DNA from: a virus
DNA: 64,000 nucleotides
Reading direction: 5' to 3' (one strand)
Virus record (IMG/VR): IMGVR_UViG_3300010885_037795
Span: 1-64,000 of that record
Positions 31,601 through 37,924 of the stretch are shown piece by piece. A model generated the notes under the pieces. It saw nothing but the letters and a program-made list of their open reading frames with translations, did no database searches and was not told the DNA's origin. The translations under genes and the position numbers were made by a program. The first letter of the stretch is position 1; the number at the start of each line of letters is the position of its first letter.

Positions 31601-34600
31601 AATATCGACGCTACTGGACCATGGGGTGATTTCCAACTTGGACAAGTTTGGTGGGACCTAAGCACAGTCAAGTACATTGACTACGAACAAGATACAGTGA
31701 GCTATCGCGCTATCAATTGGGGAGCAACATTCCCGGGTTCTAGCATTGATGTTTATGAATGGGTGTCTAGCGACTTTTTACCTAGCCAGTATATAACAAT
31801 CGGCGGCGACGGCGTACCTAAGCACCCAGCTGACACTGCTTACGTTCGTCGTGCATACATTGATGATGCCACTGGATTGGCCAGAGTAAAATATTATTTC
31901 TGGGTAAAAAACAAACGCAGTATTACTTTCAATGCAACCCGCAGAACAAATAGTGTAACTGGTATTGCTGATTTAATCGCCAATCCAGCGTCACAAGACA
32001 TTCCGTATGTTTCGTTTATTCAAAGCAATGCGTTCAATGTTTATAACTCTAAATCACTGCTTCAAGGTGATTATATTGCGCTTCACATTGAATACAGCAA
32101 AGTACAAAACAGCAACATTGTTCACAGTGAGTTCCAACTGGTACAACAGAACAATCCCAAGAGCAAGATTCCAACTCGCGTGATTAATAAAATTGTTGAC
32201 AGTATCTCTGGAGAAGACTCTGTTGGTAACATTGTTCCAGATTTACGTTTGCCGGCAGCAGGACGAGTTGGCTTGAGTTTGCGCCCTCGACAGACGTTGA
32301 TACTTGACAACGAAGCAGCCACCAAAGTGTTTGTGAGTTTTGTAAATTCAGTATTTGCTTCATATCAGGTAGTTGGTAAATTTGATCTGGCAAACATGCT
32401 AGATAACGAAGCTATTCCTGCATCGGACTCTGGATGGTACCACATCGAAATCGACATCATTGACCAATTGATGTACATTCCAACAGAACAACTATTAGTA
32501 GGTACAAGAAGTACTTCTGGGTTCCGGGTGCTAGTGGATCGCGATTCCACCTACCAAAACTTCTGGACCATTTACGAATGGCAAGGTGTTGTTAAAGGCT
32601 GGGTGCTGATTCGTATCCAAAGCTATGATAACAGTCGTTACTGGAGTTATGTAAACTGGTATGCCACAGGTTACAATGACACTGTGCTGATTGACACAGT
32701 GGTTAACACGGTGAATGATATTTCAACTTTGAACTTAACGTCTGGACAAATTGTCAAGGTACTAGACAACGGGCTGGGTAATTATGAAATTTATGAAATT
32801 GATTCTACTCTACGTGCAATACCGGTCATAAGTGAAAAAGGAACGATTGAAGTAACTGCTGATGCATTTGATGTTCTTAAAGCCAAAATTGGATTTGATA
32901 ACTCTGCATTCGACAGTCAAGGGTTTAGCAAAAATGCCGCACAAGAGTTGCGTAACATTTTTGTTGCAATCTACAACGAAATTTTTGTAAATGACCTACA
33001 AGGTAAAACCAATGAACTGTTCTTTAGTTTAGTTAACTATATCTTTACTGAGCAACGTAGTCTAGATTGGATCTTAAAGACCAGCTTCTTAACAGTGGCA
33101 CACAAACTAAGAAAGCTGTTGCAGTTTCCTGCATTTATCAAAGACAATCAAGATTACTATCAACAGTACATTGATGAAGTCAAGCCATATCGTTCACAGG
33201 TGCGTGAATACGTGCTTAACTACGAAGGAGTTGATGAATCATATAGCAAAACCACTGACTTTGATTTTTACAGTTACTACGATAAAGCACAATCAGCTAG
33301 AAGAAATCTTGACACAAACAATGCAGATGATCGTGCAGTTATACGTGCAACCAATCGCAGTGACTGGTACAGTAGTTACAGCTACCAGATACAAGAGATT
33401 GTGATCACACGCTCAGGATCAGGATACACAGTTGCCCCTGCGGTAACTGTGACCGGCGGCGGCGGATCCGGTGCAAAAGCACAAGCAATACTTGGCGCAG
33501 TTGGAACAGCAACCGAAGGACAGATTATTGGTGTAGAGTTGTTGAATGCAGGAACTGGATTCACTAGCACTCCAACAGTTGAATTTGCAATCAGTAGCGG
33601 AACTGGCGTGTCAGCCTATGCAAGACTGTCTGTACCAGCTGGTACAGTGATAGCACCAAACGACATACGGAATCGCATGGTACGAAATATTTCTACCAAG
33701 TTAAAATTTGACCGTGTTTCGTATTATGCAACTGGGGTGCGTCCTTGGATTTCATACACAACCTACTCCGCTGGTCAAGTTATAACAGTGAACGATCAAA
33801 AGACAATTGAGTTTGCAAACTACCCTGGCGATCGATTCCCAGGAACTCGTCGCGCATACTTGCTTAACCAAAATTTCTTGGGCGCAAGTATCCTGAACGA
33901 AAAAACACTGCAAGACTCCACTCAAGCAACGCTACTTGATGGCAGCTATTTTGACAATGCAAACGACCGGTTGATGGCATACTGGCAACCGGGTAGTACA
34001 GACCTTGGCACAGTGTTCTGGAGTGAAGATGCGATGCGTGTTAGAGAGTCGGACGTCAAGACCAGTCTCCAATCACTTTACACACGTATTGAACGTGTGG
34101 CACACAGCACATTGTCTCCTGTGAGTAGCAACTTTGCCTACATGGCAGTTGGCTTTGATGGTGCGATTCTTGCCAGCGTGGACGGCAAGCACTGGGTAGA
34201 TGCTAATACTGTAGAAATATCTACAAACCTACGTGGTGTTGAAAACTACGGTGGTGTGTACTGGGTAGCAGTAGGTGCGCAAGCAACAGTACTACTGTCA
34301 GAGAATGGGCTAGACTGGGGATCGTTTGCAGTGCAATCATTCTACTACAGTCCTGTTGGATCTGGCGCATCAGCACAAACTCCGGCCCTGGGTCTTCCAT
34401 ATGGATTAGTAAGCGAGAACACACAGTCATCGGTTGACTTTACTGACCTTACTACATTCACCAGCACCGCGGCCACGTATGCAGTTGCGGTAGGAAACAA
34501 CGGAACTATTTTAATTAACCCGTTTACTACATTCACCGGGTTAATTCCTTCTTGGTACAGTGTGACTCCACAAGGAGTAACCTCTGCGCAAAATACACAA

Positions 34601-36823
34601 TACCTGCGTGTGATAAACAAAGCCACCGGATACTTGGCCGATCCAAATGGGTTACCATACCTGGTAAAATTATCCGCTGATGGTTATTATTATCTTGATA
34701 TCAATGGCAAGCCATTGTTAACCGGATATATGATGGTTGCTGGTATACAAGGAAAGAGTTCACTGATTCCGTTCAGCGGAGTTGACGCGGCAATGCAAGG
34801 TTATGTGTACGGATACAACTATGATAGTCAAGAGACTTATCCTTACACAGTATTCAACGAACCTACACAAGTTACTGGGCTAGGATTAGGGTATATTGGT
34901 GAACAAGTGAACGGTATAGCATTCACTGACACCACTGACTTTGTTGTCATGGTTGGATCGGGTGGAACACTGTTGTGGAACAGTGTTGATACGGCTTACA
35001 AGATTCAAAATGGTACTGGTGTTGCTGCCGATACAGTTGGACGCATTATTGTAAACTACCAGCCGGTGAGTTACAAAAACTTCAAGTATTTCTCTGACAG
35101 TGAATTTGAATACCCATTGAAGAGAGAAGATGTCAAACACAACTTCCAGGATATTGTGTACGATGGTGAGAAATACATTGTCACCGGCGATAGAGATATT
35201 GTGCTATGGGGATACCCAGACACTAAACCAACAGGAGACTTTGGATTAACCAGCACCACGTTCATCAACATCAATGCTAATATTGCAGCCGGTGCTACCA
35301 TGACACTACGATCACAGACCAGTAATGTTACTATACAAACCGCTGGTGTGTTATCACGTGGAGCAAGCATAATTACCACAGCCAACTTAAATCTAGTAAA
35401 CAGCAATTACATGATCACTGCAATTAATGGTAATGCCAGTGCAGTGGTTGGAAATGTCGGCTTCACTGGAAAGTTAATTGGATCAGCTGTGTACGGCGCG
35501 GCACGTCATGACTTGGTGACATTTACTAATCCAGTTACCTCAGCATCGTTTAGTCTCAAAACTTCATTGAATAGTGCAAACGGATCAAGCACACTAAGCT
35601 TCACGGCAGCAAACTTGTTCTACCCAAATAATACCTGTAAGATCACGACTGGCATGATTATTAGTCATGCCAATGTATCTGCAAGTATCGGAGCCTATGC
35701 ATTTGTTACCAACTACGGCCCAATGGTTGAGTTTACAAACAAAGAGCCTGCATTTACTTGGAAGTATGCACCAGGGTTTAATAGAAATCCTGATTTGGAT
35801 TTTGTGTCAACTGCAATTAACAGAAATACCATTCAAATTGACCTACCACTTCAAGCTAATCTAGTGGCTGGCACAACTATCACATTCAACGACACTGCTG
35901 GTGCCGCATACAACTTTAACCTGTTGAGCAATGTTTATATTGGTAGCAACATACTGGCTTTTTCAAATCTTGCAGTGACATCAATTGTTCAATCAGGGTG
36001 GACCGTGGCCAACACTGTGTATCCTGCTATACAACCAAACAGCAATGTAATCTCATCTGGCACTTACTTGTTCAGTGGTGTGCGCAATCGTCAATTCAAA
36101 GACATTCCTGACAATATTCCAGGTACAGAGTATGCCGGAGTCAAAGTACAAGGCAGTGAGTTTGACGATGCTATTCAACTTGATACGGTTATGTCCAGCG
36201 AGTTTGGAGATGATGCACTAGGTGTTCGCGCTGAAGATATTGTTGTTGATGGTGGTCAATTTATTGACACATATTCAAGTTTTGCACCACAGGAATTAAT
36301 TCCTGGACGATTAACAGACAACTTACAGATCTCAGTGTTTACCAATAACCCTGCTAATGTGGCAGCAGTTGCTGGTTACAGAATTAGTTACAATGGCCGC
36401 GATCCTGCTACATACTATAGAATCAGCGCAGCCAACACAACTACACTGGCTGAAGATTTGCCCTACTCGGCATTGAGTATCAAGCTAACTGATGTAAGTG
36501 GATTACCAACGCCAAGTCCGGACCAAAACAAGGCTGGTGTGTTGTTTGTAAATGGCGAGATGATCAATTACTTTACTATCAACCGAGGCAATAACACAGT
36601 TGGACAACTTCGCAGAGGTGTAAACCGTACAGGTACACCGTTGATACATAAAGTAGGTAGCTTGGTAACGGATTCGTCTAGACTGTCTTATGTGACACAG
36701 GACGTGGCAGTTGCAATCACACAAGACTTTACAGCCAACAACATGATCAACAATGAGAGCTTGTTCCGTGCTGCGATTGACAAAGAAATTGTACAGGGTC
36801 AAACCTGGTACATTGTACCATAA
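19676..36823 (+). CDS. Giant virion/baseplate protein with two beta-propeller-like regions
   Basis: The 5,715-residue protein occupies the place of T4 genes 7-8 and begins like the giant structural proteins of cyanophage-type myoviruses (IDLLPIVFRSDSNKKFLSAT, then FDKFINFSQYYWLPSGPP). It is probably a wedge or peripheral baseplate component. Seven FG-GAP-like units occur near residues 2898, 3268, 3321, 3512, 3632, 3778 and 3865 (pattern FGxSVxxSxDxxxLxVGxPG, as in RFGASVTISDDNTGLFVGSP), suggesting an integrin-type seven-bladed propeller with insertions. Five BNR/Ycf48-like units lie near 4821, 4861, 4935, 5088 and 5162 (such as YMAVGFDGAILASVDGKHW). Scattered G-S/A-GY-xx-xP-xVTV repeats occur near 706, 928, 1219, 2972, 3080, 3120, 3209 and 4582. 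The frame is continuous over 17 kb with no break. Exact function is unknown. Confidence 0.8.
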   Translation: MAIIKTIDLLPIVFRSDSNKKFLSATLDQLVSEPNFQRVNGYIGRQFAPTYKAGDSYITEPDKLRQHYQLEPSVVIRDDSNNILHYSNYRDLLNQLKYHGANVTNHDRLFANEQYNFDGSIDFDKFINFSQYYWLPSGPPEVTVTGSNFRNILNYDVKRDTATNSFKFTGFSTDRNPLITLVRGNTYTFDLNSSGNKFWIQTRPGVGGTRSVEAEVNQRDILGVQRNGTDIGQVQFSVPASDAQDFYARAPLATNVDFAIGGTYRSFQNNLLNVINSRGGFDGVIDNIANKTLIFLTRDETAEDWTDPGNFDLDKFDQGPPESSAIPYEAGNLVPEADRYQVWLITLVDVGAGRKVVKLIPRYTVNTNEKVYVREGKTNAGLEYVKNRSGNWDEAPNITAPLDTLYYQDSKNPLMYGTIKLIEPNANFVNVTTEILGKKNYTSPNGIVFTNGLRITFDSTATPVAYIGNSYIVEGVGRAIKLISATNLIVPEGYAISGLTQPDYITVNRASIDQNPWSRSNRWFHSALINLSATYNNAPDQLIVEGLVRATRPIIEFDSDIKLYNFGTQAKAPIDVIDFTVTDAFNQVEGKTSYTVKLPGGQAPKKLTEGTRIIFANDIDPDVRNRIYNVTFITTDTGTQIHLVSLNTTLLPTFKVDSIEVVDSKPYTFIPTVTLTSPLPGLGEETANAQALMSNTTIASFSVSGGGTNYIATPDIQVATAYDVRANTTVVFDTTKKIDYVRITEAGTGYSTIPTITIAHPEAVVRTNANTTVEGNFLRMSAVSSALVGNYIIGEGMPGGSIVSNVNLSDNNVGFSIRTTVTSSGNEYVFKTLGTLGTDYHVQTTTEVFTATLTLDDTALAHEGMYVSGPRIPYGTEVLKVISPTQIEISREVSTTIGDKVVFVGRRATATPKVDGGRILAVTVDYPGAGYFAQPSYSITAPASGPTATFYLVMSDQFIRYITLDTAGSGYQLTANNSVNIINTVSSVTSTATVNGATQIEFATADEISSVGAGWLCFYVIKSAAGIKYGDFALNTYTDRAITGPELKGTISTYRDYMDIALTSSTVYTVTGVDSNVVNLDKAVEILDEDGNLIDLPAGSELVFTCQSRYFTDDLTGSGAPVGDFQTYQTAVDIDSSTTVPVLTAQGLQPGMLISDEYGSIPDGIKIISVDYITNTIVVSGELRVSANTPFRVSQSALVKVTYQPSTIESIIVTVPGRGYTSAPLVTIQPTVPAVTVVGEQSETTDSYYVVVESLVGILVGSRVTSDYDGFGIGITVGDTIPEVQELITTIDAVGVETYKVRLDVLQPPFISRNITFTYASEAIARVAPINNIDITSIDTTPDTYDAGNNVLLTTPTNIQQLITDVPVYHEYWYNGTSWQPGQQKTGYTQSPLFDIFDDTGVSVADADSYPGSKFVGTKIFGYKIGTGSIDSVLGVPLSYRNFQAVGDIQFQNYWDTDQFNYLVGSTEQTVTVNTFYLKETSADGSASYRNIWRKTSEKTHQYQVINHVFDDRTNYFEIDVLPIDSLTVPYIKVYLNNNLLSESSFSIESVGVRTAVVIEPALLSTGAKVDIRIYSNSISKLGYYEIPSNLDNNSSNSNFEVLTLGQMRNHYTTMAENNYGLEGVVLGSNNVRDIDIKSWAGSILQHASPIPLANVFLLQREFNLVEAVELAQKEYTKFKNRFSELAITQQNTILDIPKAVDAILEQMNSAKSTYSPWYDSDMLPWGTKYRTELLYPVINVQQRIYQIPTFYDDKLVSNRAVLVYLVNKVTGEDRLLVKDTDYSFSTTTAGILLSDSLLLTVNNVVKVLYFNSTEGNYVPETPTKLGLYPKFKPQIFEDTTYQNPVRVIQGHDGSLTPVFNDFRDQMLLEIETRIYNNIKVNYAENIFDLYEFIPGKFRKTAYDRKEFTRVLTKNFLKWLGTNQVDYADSSFFQSNNAWTWNYKKLKDRIDGENLPGFWRGIYQYFYDTDRPNLMPWEMLGFSERPDWWVARYGNAPYTGGNNVLWADLEQGYIYSGSRTGIDLRFARPGLSKLIPVDEYGLLISPEKLFPKQFNGRNLGGAFAIGDQAPAETAWRRSSDFPYAMQIALMLTNPAYYFGSLVNTHAYYRNINLDQLVVRNNKQRLTKDTVEIPNVGSNGDPVVHTSGYINWVRDFLVNRGIDPAPKIKSYLKNVNVNLSYATAGFADKNYLNVLAEQGSPTYNNESVIIPDENYEVYLHKSAPVNRAVYSAVIIEKGDNGWKVTGYDLANPYFTIVPSEAQGRSYQISVAGTGATIYRDYRSVKITVPYGHEFNSRQQVVDFLVAHGRYMVSQGFVFDTMNNDMASKQDWILSAKEFLTWSQQGWQSGNILVLSPAFNNLKVQGAMSVVDFVENRTSGSKVLDQNFQIIRNNQFSITRSDNVFTFTANFGQTIGYAEFNLVQYEHILVFDNETVFNDVIYKPAEGIRQFRFKLVGNKTGNWTGALNPPGFMYNSTTIQTWKADITYKKGDFVDVNGIVYLALIDIDATQKFEFSSSWQEVNRKDIKTGLLPNFASLAQKFENIYDVDNLPAAEDLRKFSNGLIGFRQRQFFSDFSLSDESQVKFYQGYITQKGTLDSITALTRATFNNITSEIEVFEEWAVRVGEYGALDSDQSVEVLLKESQLTDDPTTLILLDNADADVPGAVPIRTNDMYQIPVDYSKNIIPTRASYQPQITDFVTAGYVNLDDINGTIFDIQNFSELVNVLPDIGSGYKLWVAKDFSSSWNVYRVTETNNLVTSLTYNLDNFMIVGFDNPHDFVVGEVMGIKGFDTDFDGFYQVIGIDGLKSVLTIATRNIDVLKSAQTITDTGVLFRLKSVRFNLASDINNFTPPNGWKDADRVWIDNNDAINSWAVYQKANAWKTAGNLVLRPGEYTSDEGYGRAVSTNYDNTLLMVGSPLNNSGQVAKINISDPGQNYGSTVVSFSYPDRETGGIRAQGTALRESGTILQANLVTGGSGFTKIPTVIISDFSNLTSTSTRVGSPYVNVASTSTLKVLDRVTSANLANVSNTVVTEIVSTTNVRLNAATTISTGDWVRFDRGTNGNVQARLTPTSIASISIINGGSGYVTAPAIEIIGGGGTGVVANTVITAGVITACYVISNGAGFTEPPAVRVISPTISLATNLVAVLTSTSVASLEVINKGLSIESSYSGYSSNATIAITAVAGDTGVGATGNIRVSYLSIGGIEISVQGQGYLEPPSITITDLTAVGTGFAANTVLTTGVVKTFLRNKETLAYSQIDTIRAFGPDAGEFGADIKMGVYSSAIGAPGSFSDRGTVTLFQFAGGVSWNTQQILQPVSTNAGARFGESVAMSKDENWLYVGAPGINRVYAYAQKQTSLSRTTITLAGGASTYFINLPGATQTAEVSIVGDSGKVYQPGLEFSLIGSTLSFVSLAVLARDTKLFVAQQSNTTTIRCNTSITTYALSSLPESVDAITVIDSSGRIFVPQAEYYLNGQNLVFRNSAELVAVTITVRPLLTYYTLMGTIAPPETIESSAKFGASLATTEYGYQLLIGAPDASVNGVIRAGRAYAYDRNYELFQAFGNNRSFNAREALKQVTRVTVDGIAKVESVDYTKSGSTIVFDAIPDSGSLVRIDLNDFNLIQKLTPPDPVTQGRFGASVTISDDNTGLFVGSPGYNLPGYYFGSVYRYVNRGKVYGDAASTISTASILLAVGDTIRINEQHVSVGLTSGEDFINQINAIGIPGVVAANINGNVVITGDNVLTNNKLDILPSDGAVLADLGLSVYSYIQEIRHPGVGNPERFGSKIKISDNLETLVISSEQGATLKITTFDELTTTFDKTTTSLLDALKQAGAVYVYDFLSVPNDSLAQPSQFVFSQVLQNAYINARDNFGSSLDINKDVIIIGAEFNDNFGNNTGLVHIFTNPDLKKSWTVTRNRTDKVDTNHVNKIFAYDTRTQTIVAQFDYLDPVKGKILGVADQDIDYKTVDDPATYNLGAEARVNIDATGPWGDFQLGQVWWDLSTVKYIDYEQDTVSYRAINWGATFPGSSIDVYEWVSSDFLPSQYITIGGDGVPKHPADTAYVRRAYIDDATGLARVKYYFWVKNKRSITFNATRRTNSVTGIADLIANPASQDIPYVSFIQSNAFNVYNSKSLLQGDYIALHIEYSKVQNSNIVHSEFQLVQQNNPKSKIPTRVINKIVDSISGEDSVGNIVPDLRLPAAGRVGLSLRPRQTLILDNEAATKVFVSFVNSVFASYQVVGKFDLANMLDNEAIPASDSGWYHIEIDIIDQLMYIPTEQLLVGTRSTSGFRVLVDRDSTYQNFWTIYEWQGVVKGWVLIRIQSYDNSRYWSYVNWYATGYNDTVLIDTVVNTVNDISTLNLTSGQIVKVLDNGLGNYEIYEIDSTLRAIPVISEKGTIEVTADAFDVLKAKIGFDNSAFDSQGFSKNAAQELRNIFVAIYNEIFVNDLQGKTNELFFSLVNYIFTEQRSLDWILKTSFLTVAHKLRKLLQFPAFIKDNQDYYQQYIDEVKPYRSQVREYVLNYEGVDESYSKTTDFDFYSYYDKAQSARRNLDTNNADDRAVIRATNRSDWYSSYSYQIQEIVITRSGSGYTVAPAVTVTGGGGSGAKAQAILGAVGTATEGQIIGVELLNAGTGFTSTPTVEFAISSGTGVSAYARLSVPAGTVIAPNDIRNRMVRNISTKLKFDRVSYYATGVRPWISYTTYSAGQVITVNDQKTIEFANYPGDRFPGTRRAYLLNQNFLGASILNEKTLQDSTQATLLDGSYFDNANDRLMAYWQPGSTDLGTVFWSEDAMRVRESDVKTSLQSLYTRIERVAHSTLSPVSSNFAYMAVGFDGAILASVDGKHWVDANTVEISTNLRGVENYGGVYWVAVGAQATVLLSENGLDWGSFAVQSFYYSPVGSGASAQTPALGLPYGLVSENTQSSVDFTDLTTFTSTAATYAVAVGNNGTILINPFTTFTGLIPSWYSVTPQGVTSAQNTQYLRVINKATGYLADPNGLPYLVKLSADGYYYLDINGKPLLTGYMMVAGIQGKSSLIPFSGVDAAMQGYVYGYNYDSQETYPYTVFNEPTQVTGLGLGYIGEQVNGIAFTDTTDFVVMVGSGGTLLWNSVDTAYKIQNGTGVAADTVGRIIVNYQPVSYKNFKYFSDSEFEYPLKREDVKHNFQDIVYDGEKYIVTGDRDIVLWGYPDTKPTGDFGLTSTTFININANIAAGATMTLRSQTSNVTIQTAGVLSRGASIITTANLNLVNSNYMITAINGNASAVVGNVGFTGKLIGSAVYGAARHDLVTFTNPVTSASFSLKTSLNSANGSSTLSFTAANLFYPNNTCKITTGMIISHANVSASIGAYAFVTNYGPMVEFTNKEPAFTWKYAPGFNRNPDLDFVSTAINRNTIQIDLPLQANLVAGTTITFNDTAGAAYNFNLLSNVYIGSNILAFSNLAVTSIVQSGWTVANTVYPAIQPNSNVISSGTYLFSGVRNRQFKDIPDNIPGTEYAGVKVQGSEFDDAIQLDTVMSSEFGDDALGVRAEDIVVDGGQFIDTYSSFAPQELIPGRLTDNLQISVFTNNPANVAAVAGYRISYNGRDPATYYRISAANTTTLAEDLPYSALSIKLTDVSGLPTPSPDQNKAGVLFVNGEMINYFTINRGNNTVGQLRRGVNRTGTPLIHKVGSLVTDSSRLSYVTQDVAVAITQDFTANNMINNESLFRAAIDKEIVQGQTWYIVP

Positions 36824-36832
36824 GGCAAAAAA

Positions 36833-37198
36833 ATGAGTGTAACCGTATTAGCAACTGGACTTTTTCAAAGCAACACGCTGGCCGCACAAAATGTGCGATC
36901 ATCATTGAGTTACAGCCCAGACATTGATCCAAGACTGCCCAAGCATACTGTGACCAGTTCGTTGCTGGTAGTGACTCCAAACACTGCAATTAGTACAACC
37001 CTGGTACTTGGTGATATTAGTTTAGTATCACAGCCAGCTGTTGGAAACCTAGGCTACCTGCGTGTGGGCGGAACTGTATGGAGTTACGCCAATGTACACA
37101 CAGCAAATGCCACAGTAAGTGGGCTAGCCAACGTACAAGTTCGTCCAGCGTCAAATGTGGCAATCGCCACAGTGGTCAGCGTACTTGGAACCAGGTAA
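36833..37198 (+). CDS. Small virion-associated protein of unknown function
   Basis: I do not recognise this 121-residue protein. It is Val/Thr/Ala/Asn-rich and beta-strand-like throughout (VTVLATGLFQSN, ISTTLVLGDISLVS, YLRVGGTVWSYANV), with no Cys and no membrane segment. Composition matches the C-terminal part of the giant protein before it. The ATG lies 9 bases after that gene's stop, and gp37205 follows after 6 bases, so it belongs to the structural operon. It may be a baseplate accessory or a fibre-attachment piece. Confidence 0.6.
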   Translation: MSVTVLATGLFQSNTLAAQNVRSSLSYSPDIDPRLPKHTVTSSLLVVTPNTAISTTLVLGDISLVSQPAVGNLGYLRVGGTVWSYANVHTANATVSGLANVQVRPASNVAIATVVSVLGTR

Positions 37199-37204
37199 AC
37201 TTTT

Positions 37205-37918
37205 ATGCTAAATAACGATATGAACCCAAAAGTGGAAAAACTGGACACATCTGAAATGCAAGAACTTGATCAAAACGCGGAACAAAAAAAGCCCGATGAC
37301 GTAGGTGGTGTACATCTACAGGGCCATATCAAAATCTGGAATCCAGAAACTGGCGAAATTTTTGTAAACAAGCGCAATGCTATTCATTATGAAAACATGA
37401 GCGAAGCCATTGCCTATGCTCTTAGCCATAGAGATGCACGTTTTATGTACGAAATGCACTTTGGTAACGGTGGCACCGCAGTAGACGCAACAGGTGTGAT
37501 CACCTATTTGCAACCAAACACAACCAGCCAAAATGCCGCACTGTACAACCCAACATTTGCAAAAATTGTTGATGACACAGACACAGTAAACAACCCAGAC
37601 CCAGACAATAACAAAATGGAAATCAGGCATGTGCCCGGTAACCCATATTCGGATATCTTAATCACGTGTTTGCTGGACTATGGTGAGCCTGCTACTCAAG
37701 CAGTGTTTGACAACAGCACTACATTAAACGACACATTCACTTTTGACGAGTTAGGAATCAAGGCAAAATCCACTGACGGTACAACTGGTGTAACATCAAC
37801 AGGTAAACTACTTACCCATGTTATTTTTCACCCAGTACAGAAATCACTCAACCGCTTGGTACAAATCGACTATACTGTGAGGATCCAGACTCTAACCAAT
37901 CTGAGCACAATAGGATAA
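37205..37918 (+). CDS. Conserved virion structural protein
   Basis: This 237-residue protein resembles the roughly 240-residue structural protein that precedes tail fibre genes in cyanophage-type genomes. After a charged N-terminus (MNPKVEKLDTSEMQELDQ) it has IKIWNPETGEIFVNKRNAIHY, followed by AYALSHRDARFMYEMHFGNG. The C-terminal half is beta-rich. It could link fibres to the baseplate. ATG 37205 is preferred over ATG 37220 because only the first has a purine-rich AGGT upstream. No enzymatic motif is visible. Confidence 0.65.
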   Translation: MLNNDMNPKVEKLDTSEMQELDQNAEQKKPDDVGGVHLQGHIKIWNPETGEIFVNKRNAIHYENMSEAIAYALSHRDARFMYEMHFGNGGTAVDATGVITYLQPNTTSQNAALYNPTFAKIVDDTDTVNNPDPDNNKMEIRHVPGNPYSDILITCLLDYGEPATQAVFDNSTTLNDTFTFDELGIKAKSTDGTTGVTSTGKLLTHVIFHPVQKSLNRLVQIDYTVRIQTLTNLSTIG

Positions 37919-37924
37919 TAACAA

